This document shows positions 8,450 through 18,070 of a stretch of 55,619 bases of DNA, piece by piece. The notes below the pieces were generated by a model. The model ran no database searches. It had not been told where the DNA came from and saw only the letters and a program-made list of their open reading frames with translations. The DNA is taken from assembly GCA_017398585.1 (NCBI GenBank), contig JAFQFS010000094.1, forward strand, positions 1-55,619. Direction: 5' to 3'. The translations under genes and the position numbers were made by a program. The first letter of the stretch is position 1; each line of letters opens with the position of its first letter. The DNA is from Clostridia bacterium (GTDB lineage: Bacteria > Bacillota > Clostridia > Oscillospirales > CAG-272).

Positions 8450-9889
8450 ATGAAAATTTTATACGCTGCTGCGGAAGCGCTGCCGTATGCTTCGACCGGC
8501 GGTCTGGCGGACGTTATGGGTGCTCTGCCGAAGTCGGTGAAGAAGGTACTGGACAAGGATTCCGATGTCCGCGTTGTTATGCCGATGTATCCGGTTGTTC
8601 GCGCGAAGTATGCCGAACAGATTGAACTGGTCACTGAGATCAACGTGCGTCTGGCATGGAGAAATCAGTACTGCGGCATCTGGAAGACCGTGAACGAAGG
8701 CGTTATCTATTACTTTATCGACAACCAGTATTATTTTGAACGCGACCGTCTGTACGGCTGCTTCGACGACGGCGAACGTTTCGCATTCTTCTCCAAGTGC
8801 GTGCTGGAACTGATGGCTGCGGTCAACTTCTATCCGGATATCCTCCATTCCAACGACTGGCAGGGAGCGCTGGCTGTGATCTACCTCAAGAGAAAATATT
8901 CTCATCTGGAAGAATATCAGAACATCTCCGCGCTGTTCACCATCCACAACATCGACTATCAGGGCGTGTTTGATTTCGGCATCCTCGGTGAAGTGTTCGA
9001 ACTCCCCGAATGGGACCGCAGCGTTGTCGAATACAACGGTAACGTCAATCTGCTCAAGGGCGCGATCGTCTGCGCGGATATGGTCAACACCGTCAGCCAG
9101 CAGTATTCCCGTGAAATCCTCACCGAATACTACGCGAGCGGTCTGCACCACATTCTCCGTTCCGCCGATGCGGAAGGCAAGCTGATCGGCATCGTCAACG
9201 GCATCGACGTGGATTACTACAATCCCGAAACCGACCCGGATATCGCCGAAACCTTCACGATCGATTCCATGGCGGGCAAAGCGGTCTGCAAGGCAGAACT
9301 TCAGGAACTCTGCGGCTTCGAAGCAGATCCCGAAACTCCCATCATCGCGATGGTTTCCCGTCTCGCGTCCCACAAGGGCTTCGACCTCGTCAAGCACATC
9401 ATCGAAGAATTCATCGTCAACAATAAGGTTCAGTTCGTCCTCCTCGGCACCGGCGAAACCGAACTCGAGAACTTCTTCGCAGGTCTCGCGCTCCGTTATC
9501 CCGAACAGGTCTGCGTCAAGCTCGAATACAACAAGGCGCTCTCCAAGAAGTTCTACGCAGGCGCGGATCTCTTCCTGATGCCTTCGAAGAGCGAACCCTG
9601 CGGTCTGTCCCAGATGATCGCGTCCCGTTACGGCACCGTTCCCGTTGTCCGTGAATGCGGCGGTCTCCATGACACCATCAAGGCATATAATGCAGAAGAA
9701 GGCACCGGTAACGGATTCACCTTCGCCAACTACAACGCACACGATATGATGTACGTTCTTGAGTCTGCGCTTTCACTATATGAAAACCATACCGAATGGG
9801 CGGAACTTGTCAAAAATGTCATGAAAGTGGACTTTTCCTGGACAGTTTCGGCTAAAAAGTATATTGATATTTACAACTCTTTGATGTAA
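8450..9889 (+). CDS. glgA: Glycogen synthase (ADP-glucose)
   Basis: GlgA (GT5, GT-B fold, 479 residues) extends alpha-1,4-glucan from ADP-glucose. The N-terminal Rossmann domain begins MKILYAAAEALPYASTGGLA. The C-terminal domain has MVSRLASHKGFDLV and the conserved SEPCGLSQMIASRYGTVP with Glu382. The start at 8450 follows AAAAGGAGA; a longer reading from 8312 would translate through the upstream repeat and is rejected. Position 15, the Lys of the KxGGL motif that contacts ADP-glucose in E. coli GlgA, is Ser here (STGGLAD). The rest of the enzyme looks intact, so it is probably active with altered substrate contacts. Confidence 0.96.
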   Translation: MKILYAAAEALPYASTGGLADVMGALPKSVKKVLDKDSDVRVVMPMYPVVRAKYAEQIELVTEINVRLAWRNQYCGIWKTVNEGVIYYFIDNQYYFERDRLYGCFDDGERFAFFSKCVLELMAAVNFYPDILHSNDWQGALAVIYLKRKYSHLEEYQNISALFTIHNIDYQGVFDFGILGEVFELPEWDRSVVEYNGNVNLLKGAIVCADMVNTVSQQYSREILTEYYASGLHHILRSADAEGKLIGIVNGIDVDYYNPETDPDIAETFTIDSMAGKAVCKAELQELCGFEADPETPIIAMVSRLASHKGFDLVKHIIEEFIVNNKVQFVLLGTGETELENFFAGLALRYPEQVCVKLEYNKALSKKFYAGADLFLMPSKSEPCGLSQMIASRYGTVPVVRECGGLHDTIKAYNAEEGTGNGFTFANYNAHDMMYVLESALSLYENHTEWAELVKNVMKVDFSWTVSAKKYIDIYNSLM

Positions 9890-9929
9890 AATATAAGACG
9901 GATAATTTTTTCGTCGACCGGGGTTCTCT

Positions 9930-9958
9930 GAGGGGCACTTTTCGGAAAAGTGCCCCTC
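9930..9958. repeat. Perfect GC-rich hairpin between glgA and glgP
   Basis: GAGGGGCACTTTT and its exact complement AAAAGTGCCCCTC surround a CGG loop. The architecture (GGGG, then CTTTT, then the mirror) resembles the window-wide repeat core, but the outer arm is missing, so membership is uncertain. There is no T-tract after it on either strand. It could be an mRNA processing or stability element within the glycogen operon. Confidence 0.6.
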
Positions 9959-10109
9959 GAAAATTCCGCGAAAGATTGTTTCCGGCAGAAGGATATAGTC
10001 ATACAAATGGTCAGAATCCTTTTTTCCGACTGTTTGCATGTCTATATTTTTATCGGCCGGAATAATCTTTTAAAAAATTGTCTCAAATTCGAATGTAAGG
10101 ATCAACGAT

Positions 10110-12539
10110 ATGAACATGAATGAAAAACTGACGGAAGCTATGGTTCGTGAAAGCATCGAACAGAAGCTGATCCGCTACTTTGGCGTAATGCCGGATGAAG
10201 CGACCGAAGAACAGATCTACAAGGCAACGGTCATGAGCGTAAAGGACATTCTGACCGAAAAGAGATCGATCTTCCGTGAAAAGGTAAAGAAGCAGCATCC
10301 TAAGAAGGTTTACTACCTCTGCATGGAATTCCTCATGGGGCGTCAGCTTCGCAACAACCTTATGAACCTTGACGTGGCGGATCTCTATAAGACTGTCCTC
10401 GCGGAAATGGGCTTCGATCTGAACAAGATCTATGAATTTGAACCCGACCCGGGGCTCGGCAACGGCGGTCTCGGCCGTCTCGCGGCATGCTTCCTCGACT
10501 CTCTGACTTCCCTTGATTACGCGGCGACCGGTTTCTCCATCTGCTACGAATACGGTCTCTTCAAGCAGAAGATCATCGACGGCAACCAGGTCGAACTTCC
10601 TGACGCATGGATGGGACGCGGTGACACATGGCTCGTTCCGCGTACCGACAAGGCGTTCACTGTCCGTCTCGGCGGTACCGTCGAAGAAAAGTGGGAAAAC
10701 GGCAAGTGCACGATCCTGTACGATAACTACGAAGATGTCAATGCGGTTCCGTACGATATGATGGTATCCGGCTCCGACTCCCAGGCGGTCAACGTTCTCC
10801 GTCTCTGGAAGGCAGTCGATACCTCCCGTTTCAACATGAGCCTCTTCTCGCAGGGACAGTACGTTCAGGCGATCCAGGAATCTTCCAACGCACAGGTGAT
10901 CTCCAAGGTTCTCTATCCCTCCGACGACCATGATGAAGGTAAACTTCTCCGTCTGACTCAGCAGTACTTCCTTGTTTCCGCATCCCTCCAGAGCATCATC
11001 TCCGACCACCTTGCAGGCTACGGCACGCTCTACAACTTTGCGGACAAGGTTGCAATCCACATCAACGACACGCATCCCGCACTCGTTGTACCGGAACTCA
11101 TGCGTATTCTCATGGATACCTACTCCTACTCCTGGGAATCCGCATGGTCCGTGGTCACCAAGGTCGTTTCCTACACCAACCACACTGTTCTCCCCGAAGC
11201 GCTTGAAAAGTGGAACGTTTACCTCTTCAAGCTCAAGCTGCCCAGAATCTACATGATCGTGGAAGAAATCAACCGCCGTCTCTGCGCGGATCTCTGGAAC
11301 ATGTATCCGGGCGACTGGGACCGTATTTCCCGCATGGCAATCATCGGCTACTCTCAGGTGCGTATGGCGAACCTCAGCGTTGCTGCTTCCCATACCGTCA
11401 ACGGCGTTTCCGCGCTGCACTCTGACATTCTGAAGCGTACTGTATTCCATGATTACTACAAGGCAATGCCGTACAAGTTCACGAATGTCACCAACGGTAT
11501 TGCAATGCGCCGCTGGCTCTGCTACTCCAACCCCGGTCTTGCATCCCTTCTCGATGAAACCATCGGCACCGGCTACCGCAAGAATACGGAAGAACTCGCA
11601 AACTTCCGTCAGTTTGTGGACGACAAGAGCATCCATGAACGTCTCCGCACCATCAAGACCGACCGCAAGCTCGACTTCGCGAAGTATTACTTCAACAAGA
11701 CCGGCGAAGCGATTGACGTCAACTCCGTCTTCGACGTACAGGTCAAGCGTATGCACGAATACAAGCGTCAGCTCCTGAACGTTCTGAAGATCATCACCCT
11801 TTACAACGAAATCAAGGCGAATCCGAACGGCGAGTACACTCCTTCCACGTTCATCTTCGGCGGCAAGGCGGCTCCCGGCTACTATATGGCGAAGGATATC
11901 ATCAAGCTCATCTGGAGCCTCGGTGAAGAAATTTCCAAGGATCCCAAGGTGCGTGACATCCTCCGCGTCATCTACCTCGAAGACTACAACGTCAGCACCG
12001 CAGAAGTCCTCATGCCCGCATCCGACATCAGCGAACAGATTTCCCTCGCCGGCAAGGAAGCGAGCGGCACCGGCTGCATGAAGTTCATGGTCAACGGTGC
12101 GCTCACTCTCGGTACCCTTGACGGTGCGAATGTCGAAATGCGCGACGCGGTCGGCGACGACAACATCTTCATTTTCGGTCTGACTTCCAACGAAGTGGAC
12201 GATATGTGGAAGCGCGGCTATTCCTCACTCGAATACTACAACAACAGCGAAAAGCTGCAGGGCGTCATCAACCGTCTCCGCGGCAGCTTCGCCGGCAACC
12301 ACTTCGGCAGCATGGCGGACTACTTCCTCTACGGCTACGGCATCGCAGACCCGTATATGTGTCTCGCGGACTATGACTCCTATCTCAACGTTTACAACCG
12401 CGTTATCAGGACCTATGCGGATGAAGAAGCATGGACGAGAAAGTCTCTGCTCAACATTGCAGGCGCAGGATTCTTCTCCTCTGACCGCAGCATCCGTGAA
12501 TACGCGGACAACATCTGGCATACTTCTCCTGTAAAATGA
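10110..12539 (+). CDS. glgP: Glycogen/alpha-glucan phosphorylase
   Basis: This GT35 enzyme phosphorolyses alpha-1,4-glucans to glucose-1-phosphate using pyridoxal phosphate. The N-terminal half has YYLCMEFLMGRQL and EPDPGLGNGGLGRLAACFLDS. The PLP site is EASGTGCMKFMVNGALTLGT with Lys658; the common Ser-Asn before Met is Gly-Cys here. HVRYMHEYKRQ-type residues are seen as VKRMHEYKRQLLN. Length is 809 residues, typical. The ATG at 10110 follows GTAAGGAT. The stop overlaps the start of the next gene (ATGA), so the two are translationally coupled. No clear promoter was found in the 220-bp gap after glgA. Confidence 0.97.
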   Translation: MNMNEKLTEAMVRESIEQKLIRYFGVMPDEATEEQIYKATVMSVKDILTEKRSIFREKVKKQHPKKVYYLCMEFLMGRQLRNNLMNLDVADLYKTVLAEMGFDLNKIYEFEPDPGLGNGGLGRLAACFLDSLTSLDYAATGFSICYEYGLFKQKIIDGNQVELPDAWMGRGDTWLVPRTDKAFTVRLGGTVEEKWENGKCTILYDNYEDVNAVPYDMMVSGSDSQAVNVLRLWKAVDTSRFNMSLFSQGQYVQAIQESSNAQVISKVLYPSDDHDEGKLLRLTQQYFLVSASLQSIISDHLAGYGTLYNFADKVAIHINDTHPALVVPELMRILMDTYSYSWESAWSVVTKVVSYTNHTVLPEALEKWNVYLFKLKLPRIYMIVEEINRRLCADLWNMYPGDWDRISRMAIIGYSQVRMANLSVAASHTVNGVSALHSDILKRTVFHDYYKAMPYKFTNVTNGIAMRRWLCYSNPGLASLLDETIGTGYRKNTEELANFRQFVDDKSIHERLRTIKTDRKLDFAKYYFNKTGEAIDVNSVFDVQVKRMHEYKRQLLNVLKIITLYNEIKANPNGEYTPSTFIFGGKAAPGYYMAKDIIKLIWSLGEEISKDPKVRDILRVIYLEDYNVSTAEVLMPASDISEQISLAGKEASGTGCMKFMVNGALTLGTLDGANVEMRDAVGDDNIFIFGLTSNEVDDMWKRGYSSLEYYNNSEKLQGVINRLRGSFAGNHFGSMADYFLYGYGIADPYMCLADYDSYLNVYNRVIRTYADEEAWTRKSLLNIAGAGFFSSDRSIREYADNIWHTSPVK

Positions 12540-14503
12540 GACCGCCTTTTGAAGAATTTAAAACAAATTTGAAGACCACCGGGGATGCGTCGCTGTTCGG
12601 CGCATTTCCGGCGGACGCTTATCTGCGCTTCACGCTGAAAGTGCAGAACGACCGCATCCCGGATGCGGAAGAACCTGTATGTGTCTGCATCTATATTCAT
12701 GCGGACGAGTGGAACCGCAGTTACAACGGCAAGACCGTTCCGATCCCCATGACGGAATCCGATAAAACAGAAGATGGCGTGCGGACGTTCACGGCGGATG
12801 TGCACTGTGAAGACATCCTTGCGGAATACGAACTGACCGACAACGGTCTGTTCTACTATTATTATTCCGTGAAGTCCGGGGACGAGGAACTCTGTCTTGG
12901 CGGGGAAAATCCCATTGCGCTGGAAGAGATCGCCGATCATATCGGGGAACGTCAGCTTCTGCTGCACGCACCGGATTATGAGACTTCGAAGGCGTTCCGG
13001 AGAGGTGTCGTGTATCAGATTTTCGTTGACCGGTTTGCAAAGTCGGAGAAGCACGATCTTCCGGTGAAGGAAGCCGCAGAGTTCGATCCCGACTGGGAAA
13101 ACGGCATCCCGCAGTACGGGGAATACCCGGGTGCGGAAGTCGCGAACAACGTCTTTTTCGGCGGAAGCCTGTACGGAATTGCCGAAAAAATCGACTACAT
13201 TGCCTCTCTCGGCGTGACGACGATCTACCTCTCGCCGGTTTTTGACGCGTACTCCAACCACAAGTACGATACCGGCGATTACCTCACCGTGGACGAAATG
13301 TTCGGCGGGGACGAAGCGCTGGAGGAGCTCTGCCGTACCGCGGCGGAACATGATATCCAGATTATCCTCGACGGCGTGTTCAACCACACAGGCGCGGACA
13401 GCATCTACTTCAACCGGTTCGACAATTACGATTCTGTCGGCGCGTATCAGTCGGAGGAATCGCTGTATTCCGACTGGTATATGTTCCGCGACTTCCCGGA
13501 CGAGTACGAGTGCTGGTGGGGCGTGAAAGTCCTTCCTCGCGTGGACAGCTCTAATCCGGATTATCAGGATTTTATCGGCAATCTTGTCGTTCCGAAATGG
13601 ATGCACACCGGAATTTCCGGCTGGCGTCTTGACGTTGCGGATGAGCTGTCGGATGAATTTTTATACAGTTTCCGGGAATCTGTACGGGAAAACAATCCCG
13701 ACGGCGTGGTCATCGGTGAGGTCTGGGAAGACGCATCCGATAAGGTAAGCTACGGCAGACGCCGCTGCTACCTCCGCGGAAAACAGCTTGACTCAGTCAT
13801 GAACTATCCGCTCCGCGACGCGATCCTGTCCTATGTGAAGGATGGCGACGCGTGGAAGATGCGCCGGTTCACGGAAGGCACGTACCGCCGGTATCCGAAG
13901 GGATCGTCCGATACGCTTCTGAATTTCCTCGGCACGCATGACACCGAACGCATTCTCACACTGTTCGGCGGCGAGCCCTGCGGTGACAAGACCAATGAGG
14001 AACTGTCAACCATATGCATGACGCCAGCGGAACGGAAGGAAGGCGCGGCACGTCTGATGTTCGCGTATTCGATTCTTGCAGGACTGCCGGGTGTACCGTG
14101 TGTCTTCTACGGCGACGAAGCCGGAATGGAAGGTTACCGTGATCCGTTCTGCCGCCGTCCGTTCCCCTGGCACAATATTGACGAAACCATTCTTGCACAT
14201 TACCGGAAGATCGGGAACATCCGGAAGGACTGCACGGTTTTCCGCGACGGTCTCTTCCGCATTGTTGTGCTGACTTCGGATGTGTTTGCCTATGTGCGGT
14301 GTCCGGATAACGGGGACGGCGATACGATCCTGATCCTTGCCAACCGGACGGAAAAGCGGGAGTTTTCTTTGCCCGAAGGCGCGAAATCTCTTGAAACCGG
14401 ACGGATCTGCGCGGGAGTGTACGAGCTTGATGCGTATACGGCGGAATATTTCGCGATCCCGGAGGGAACGGAAATCACCGGCGAATCTCTCGGAATCAAA
14501 TAA
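12536..14503 (+). CDS. Cytoplasmic GH13 alpha-glucan hydrolase (neopullulanase/cyclomaltodextrinase-like)
   Basis: The protein (655 residues) has an N-terminal beta-sandwich domain (about 1-150) like those of neopullulanases and a GH13 barrel from VVYQIFVDRFAKS (about 163). Catalytic residues are Asp366 (GWRLDVADE), Glu395 (VVIGEVWED) and Asp469 (LGTHDTERI). Region I is ILDGVFNHTG. There is no signal peptide, so it acts on internal maltodextrin or glycogen, probably trimming chains alongside GlgP, to which it is coupled by an ATGA overlap. The exact specificity (cyclodextrin, pullulan, maltodextrin) cannot be read from the sequence. Confidence 0.92.
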   Translation: MRPPFEEFKTNLKTTGDASLFGAFPADAYLRFTLKVQNDRIPDAEEPVCVCIYIHADEWNRSYNGKTVPIPMTESDKTEDGVRTFTADVHCEDILAEYELTDNGLFYYYYSVKSGDEELCLGGENPIALEEIADHIGERQLLLHAPDYETSKAFRRGVVYQIFVDRFAKSEKHDLPVKEAAEFDPDWENGIPQYGEYPGAEVANNVFFGGSLYGIAEKIDYIASLGVTTIYLSPVFDAYSNHKYDTGDYLTVDEMFGGDEALEELCRTAAEHDIQIILDGVFNHTGADSIYFNRFDNYDSVGAYQSEESLYSDWYMFRDFPDEYECWWGVKVLPRVDSSNPDYQDFIGNLVVPKWMHTGISGWRLDVADELSDEFLYSFRESVRENNPDGVVIGEVWEDASDKVSYGRRRCYLRGKQLDSVMNYPLRDAILSYVKDGDAWKMRRFTEGTYRRYPKGSSDTLLNFLGTHDTERILTLFGGEPCGDKTNEELSTICMTPAERKEGAARLMFAYSILAGLPGVPCVFYGDEAGMEGYRDPFCRRPFPWHNIDETILAHYRKIGNIRKDCTVFRDGLFRIVVLTSDVFAYVRCPDNGDGDTILILANRTEKREFSLPEGAKSLETGRICAGVYELDAYTAEYFAIPEGTEITGESLGIK

Positions 14504-14505
14504 AG

Positions 14506-14534
14506 AAAAAACCGACGTTTTCGTCGGTTTTTTG
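14506..14534. terminator. Bidirectional terminator between the glycogen operon and glycerate kinase
   Basis: AAAAAACCGACG, a short loop and CGTCGGTTTTTT form a symmetric hairpin with A- and T-runs on both sides. It sits between two convergent genes and can serve both. Confidence 0.9.
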
Positions 14535-14539
14535 TAATT

Positions 14540-15685
14540 TCAGAATTTCAGAAGAGCCGCAAGCATTCCTGCGACGTTGTACGCCGCGTTTTCGAGAAGC
14601 GGTTCTGTGTTTGCCATGGATTCCTCGAGAGAAGAAGGCGCATTGATGATCGAGAACACCGCGTCGAATCCGCCGCTGTACAGATCGGGATCCGGTACGA
14701 ATGTTCCGCACAGACAAACCGTCGGCACTTCTCCTGCATAGTTTGCTACGGTGAAGGGGAGTTTTCCTCGTGCCGTCTGACGGTCGGTTTTTCCTTCGCC
14801 GGTGATGACAAGAGCGGCGTTCGCTGCCGCTTCGCGGAATCCGACAAAATCGAGGACGTATTCCGCACCGGGATGAAGTTCGCCGCCTGCGAGGGACAGT
14901 CCGTAGCCGAGACCGCCTGCGGCACCGGCACCTTGCCGTTCCGAGACAGCGTCTCCGTATGCATGGTCGCCGACTGCGGCAAAGGAAGTCATGGCACGTT
15001 CGAGTTCATCTATGGTCGATTCGTCTGCGCCTTTCTGATGGGAGAACATCCGGGACGCACCGAATTCACCCGTCAGAGGAACCGCAACGTCGTAGAGAAG
15101 TGTCAGTTTTATGCCGGTGAGCAGTTTATGGACACCGGTAAAATCGCAGGATACAACATCCGCGAGAACCGCCGCACCGGAGGTACCGTCCAGTTCTTTA
15201 CCGTTTTTGTCGAAAAATTTTGCACCCATGCGGAACAGTGCACCGGTGCCGCCGTCGTTCGTACCGCTTCCGCCGAGACCGACAATGATCTCGCCGCATC
15301 CTTCGTTGACCAGATGTACGATCAGTTCGCCGACGCCCGCCGTCGTCGCGGAACGGATGTCCAGTCCGTGGTTCCGGGAATGATGCAGACCTGCGGCTGC
15401 CGCCATATCGAACATGGCGGTCTTCACACCGTTTTTTTCAAGAAGAACGTAGATTGCGTCGGTCTCTGCGCGATGCGTATCGCTCACACGGATGGAATGT
15501 ACTTCGCCTGCTTCAAAAAACGCCGCGCTGGTGCCCTCGCCGCCGTCACCGAGAGAAAAAACGGTGACATCACAGTCCGGAAGACGGCGCTGGATTCCGC
15601 GCCGTACAGCGCATCCGGCTTCATAGGAAGAAACCGCACCCTTGAATGAGTCGAGTGCGGCGATAATTTTAGTTTTCTGTTTCAT
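14540..15685 (-). CDS. glxK: Glycerate kinase (GlxK/GarK family)
   Basis: This kinase phosphorylates D-glycerate to 2- or 3-phosphoglycerate with ATP. The 381 residues start IIAALDSFKGAVSSYEAG, the family N-terminus. They contain SLGDGGEGTS, the glycine-rich VGLGGSGTNDGGTGAL and ITGEGKTDRQTARGK. The start has no Shine-Dalgarno sequence but overlaps the upstream gene by 17 nt, which suggests coupling. It is the last gene of a minus-strand run beginning with the pseudouridine synthase or dacF. Confidence 0.95.
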   Translation of the reverse strand: MKQKTKIIAALDSFKGAVSSYEAGCAVRRGIQRRLPDCDVTVFSLGDGGEGTSAAFFEAGEVHSIRVSDTHRAETDAIYVLLEKNGVKTAMFDMAAAAGLHHSRNHGLDIRSATTAGVGELIVHLVNEGCGEIIVGLGGSGTNDGGTGALFRMGAKFFDKNGKELDGTSGAAVLADVVSCDFTGVHKLLTGIKLTLLYDVAVPLTGEFGASRMFSHQKGADESTIDELERAMTSFAAVGDHAYGDAVSERQGAGAAGGLGYGLSLAGGELHPGAEYVLDFVGFREAAANAALVITGEGKTDRQTARGKLPFTVANYAGEVPTVCLCGTFVPDPDLYSGGFDAVFSIINAPSSLEESMANTEPLLENAAYNVAGMLAALLKF

Positions 15686-16100
15686 TGTAATGACAGGGAG
15701 ATCGATAAAATTTCTTCAGATCGATAATATAGCCGGTTTTTTTGCGGAAGCCGAGAGACTTCACAAATTCGGCATCGGACGTAAGATCGTTTGCGTTATC
15801 AGAGATTTCGAGCGCGATGGTCGGGATTTCGGCACGGTAGCAGAAATTCATGACGGTGCGCACCATGATGAACACCGCTTCGTCTCCCTTTTTGTCGGGT
15901 GCTGCTGCGATGGACTTGATAACTGCGCCGTCGGGTGAATACTCGAACTGGCACAGACCGATGATGGAGAGGATTTTCGTTGCTTCTTCGTCCATTTCAA
16001 CGGTGAAGAAGGAGTAGGTGTTTTCGTAGTAGGTTACGCCAAGAGAAGCCGCAAGCTCCTGCTGGACTTCTTTGGAACGGAGGGGCTGAACTTTGAACAT
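15669..16100 (-). CDS. Small GNAT-like protein
   Basis: This 143-residue protein has a GNAT-like order. A mixed beta region (YSFFTVEMD) and a hairpin CQFEYSPDGAVIKSIAAAPDKKGDEA come first. A helix (VFIMVRTVMNFCYR) and a strand (IPTIALEI) follow, and the protein ends in the typical FVKSLGFRKKTGYIIDL. The acetyl-CoA loop (Q/R-x-x-G-x-G/A) is poorly conserved (PDKKGDEA), so activity is uncertain. The start follows GAGGTC. It lies 22 bp after the pseudouridine synthase and overlaps glycerate kinase. Confidence 0.65.
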   Translation of the reverse strand: MFKVQPLRSKEVQQELAASLGVTYYENTYSFFTVEMDEEATKILSIIGLCQFEYSPDGAVIKSIAAAPDKKGDEAVFIMVRTVMNFCYRAEIPTIALEISDNANDLTSDAEFVKSLGFRKKTGYIIDLKKFYRSPCHYNETEN

Positions 16101-16122
16101 GATGACCTCGGCAGATATTGTG

Positions 16123-16863
16123 TTATACGGATTTCAGATAAGCGACTTCTTCGTCGGTCAGATGACGCCATTTTCCGGACGGCAGGGCATCGAGGCGGAT
16201 ATCACCGATGGCAACACGCGTCAGTTTTGCGAGCTTGTAGCCGTGATGTGCGCAGATTTTGCGGATCTCGCGGTTCCGTCCTTCGTGCAGAACGAATTCC
16301 ACAACGGTCGCGTCCGTCTGACCGGCTTTTCGGTACCCGAGACGGCGCACTTCAAACGGACGGAGCATGTAGCCGTCGAGTTCGAAGGGGACGCCGAGTT
16401 CACGGATGTCATGGTCGTCAAGGCGTGCGGTGAGGATGCCGACATAAGTTTTGGAGATATGATGCGACGGATGTGTGATCTTGTTGGTCAGTTCGCCGTC
16501 GTCGGTGCAGAGAAGCAGACCGTCCGAGAACTGGTCGAGACGTCCGACTGGATACAGGCGTGTTCCGGCGTCCGAAATGAGATCGGCGACGGTGCGGCGG
16601 CCTTTTTCATCGGACAGGGTCGTTACGTAACCGGCCGGTTTGTTGAGAAGAATGTACGTACAGCGGCGTTCTCCGCCGTCTGTTTTGGATTCGATTTTTC
16701 GACCGTTCCACACGACTTCGTCGGTTTCCGGGTCGACTTTATCACCGAGTGACGCCGGAATGCCGTTGACCGACACGTGTCCGGCGGAAATTTCGTTTTC
16801 CGCAGCGCGGCGGGACAGCACTCCGCATTCACTCAGATACTTTTGAAGTCTGATTTTATCCAT
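16123..16863 (-). CDS. rluB: Ribosomal pseudouridine synthase, RsuA/RluB family
   Basis: This enzyme converts specific uridines in rRNA to pseudouridine. An S4 RNA-binding domain (1-50, MDKIRLQKYLSECGVLSRRA) is followed by the synthase domain. That domain has NKPAGYVTT, catalytic Asp110 in VGRLDQFSDGLL, and HEGRNREIRKI. Length (246) is normal. A nearby scpA-scpB-dac-rluB order is also found in Bacillus, which supports RluB, but RsuA cannot be excluded. No Shine-Dalgarno site precedes the ATG; a repeat unit begins 23 bp upstream. Confidence 0.9.
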   Translation of the reverse strand: MDKIRLQKYLSECGVLSRRAAENEISAGHVSVNGIPASLGDKVDPETDEVVWNGRKIESKTDGGERRCTYILLNKPAGYVTTLSDEKGRRTVADLISDAGTRLYPVGRLDQFSDGLLLCTDDGELTNKITHPSHHISKTYVGILTARLDDHDIRELGVPFELDGYMLRPFEVRRLGYRKAGQTDATVVEFVLHEGRNREIRKICAHHGYKLAKLTRVAIGDIRLDALPSGKWRHLTDEEVAYLKSV

Positions 16864-16885
16864 GGTGTTATCAAATAGAGTTTTC

Positions 16886-16935
16886 GGGGGAACTTTTTAT
16901 GGAAAAGTTCCCCCGAACCCCTTCAAAACCTTTTT
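16886..16935 (-). repeat. Palindromic repeat family, single unit (hairpin then arm)
   Basis: GGGGGAACTTTTT / AAAAGTTCCCCC is followed by the arm ACCCCTTCAAAACCTTTTT. It lies between dacF (3' side) and the pseudouridine synthase (5' side). Confidence 0.85.
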
Positions 16936-16945
16936 ATAATGGGAT

Positions 16946-18070
16946 TCAGTGGAATTTATCGAGGAGTTTCTGACCGAGAGAGCGATCGTCTTCCGGTTCC
17001 GCGACGGATGTCTGAGCGTACAGCGGAATTTCTCCGATCACATTTCCGCCTGCGGTGAATGTGACACGTCCGAGGACGTCGCCAACCGTAACCGGAGGCA
17101 TGAAAAGATGCGGTGCTTCTGCAACATACGTGACTTCCGTTCCGTTTTTCAGGCAAACGGACAGGGAGTCCGTGTTGGTGACGGTTATGACACCGTTTTC
17201 CGCTGTCGGACAGGGGATTTCGAAGGTGAACTGACCTTCTTCTGCCAGGCGTTCGAGGTGATAGCGGGAAAATCCCGTTTCATGCAGGAACAGATGATCG
17301 TTCCAGTCGTCGGGCGCGTTCAGTGTCACAGCGATCACACGGACACCGTTGCGCTCTGCTGCTGATACAAGGCAGCGTCCGCTGCGTTTGGTAAAACCGG
17401 TTTTTACGCCGATGGCATCCTCTGACATCCGCAGCAGTTTATTGTGGTTCAGCAGAACGCGTATCCCTTCGTCCCCGCGAAGAGGGATCTGGTGCTTGTA
17501 CGTGGAAACGATCTTCCGGAACTGTTCGTTCTTCAGGGCATATGCGGTCAGTTTCGCGAGATCGTACGCAGTCGTATAGTGAGCATCGTCGTCGAGGCCG
17601 TGCGGATTGGTGAAGTGCGATTCGGTCAGACCGATGTTTTCCGCCATCCGGTTCATGCGTTCCGCGAAGGGTTCGATGCCGCCGGCAATTTCATAGGCTA
17701 TCGCAGCTGCAGCGTCGTTGGCACTTTCGAGCATCAGGGCGTAGAGCAGATGTTCGAGTGTCAGTTCTTCCCCTGAGGTCAGATAAATGCTCGATCCCTC
17801 AACACCGCAGGCGCCTTCCGCAACCTTTACAGTCTTCGAAAGATCTCCTTCCTCCAGCGCAACGAGAGCGGTCATAATCTTTGTGGTACTTGCCATCGGA
17901 AGTTTCTGATGGGCATTTTTTTCGAAAACGATCTCCCCGCTGTCCGCTTCGATCAGAATTGCAGCCTGCGCGGACACATTGTCCGCAGACGCACATTCAG
18001 CCGCAGCAAAAAGACTGCACAAAGGAAGGCAGAACAGGATTGCTGCGGCGAAGATACAGATTTTTTTCAT
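16946..18070 (-). CDS. dacF: D-alanyl-D-alanine carboxypeptidase (PBP5/DacF family)
   Basis: This membrane-associated enzyme trims the terminal D-Ala of peptidoglycan stem peptides. A signal peptide covers about residues 1-24 (MKKICIFAAAILFCLPLCSL). The penicillin-binding motifs are Ser61-T-T-Lys64, Ser116-A-Asn118 and Lys223-T-Gly225. A C-terminal beta domain ends in an amphipathic segment (LGQKLLDKFH). Length is 374 residues. Its place downstream of scpA-scpB-ytfI-ytfJ matches the sporulation-linked DacB/DacF group; which of the two it corresponds to is inferred. The start follows GGAG. Confidence 0.93.
   Translation of the reverse strand: MKKICIFAAAILFCLPLCSLFAAAECASADNVSAQAAILIEADSGEIVFEKNAHQKLPMASTTKIMTALVALEEGDLSKTVKVAEGACGVEGSSIYLTSGEELTLEHLLYALMLESANDAAAAIAYEIAGGIEPFAERMNRMAENIGLTESHFTNPHGLDDDAHYTTAYDLAKLTAYALKNEQFRKIVSTYKHQIPLRGDEGIRVLLNHNKLLRMSEDAIGVKTGFTKRSGRCLVSAAERNGVRVIAVTLNAPDDWNDHLFLHETGFSRYHLERLAEEGQFTFEIPCPTAENGVITVTNTDSLSVCLKNGTEVTYVAEAPHLFMPPVTVGDVLGRVTFTAGGNVIGEIPLYAQTSVAEPEDDRSLGQKLLDKFH

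Noticed and set aside
10083-11756. Long minus-strand reading frame opposite glgP (557 codons)
   Set aside because: It lies wholly antisense to a well-supported phosphorylase gene, its translation shows no family features, and it reflects codon bias. The same holds for the long antisense frames opposite lon (24039-26078), pheT (48551-50746), glgB (4430-5752), glgA (8459-9742) and rqcH (30436-33117).
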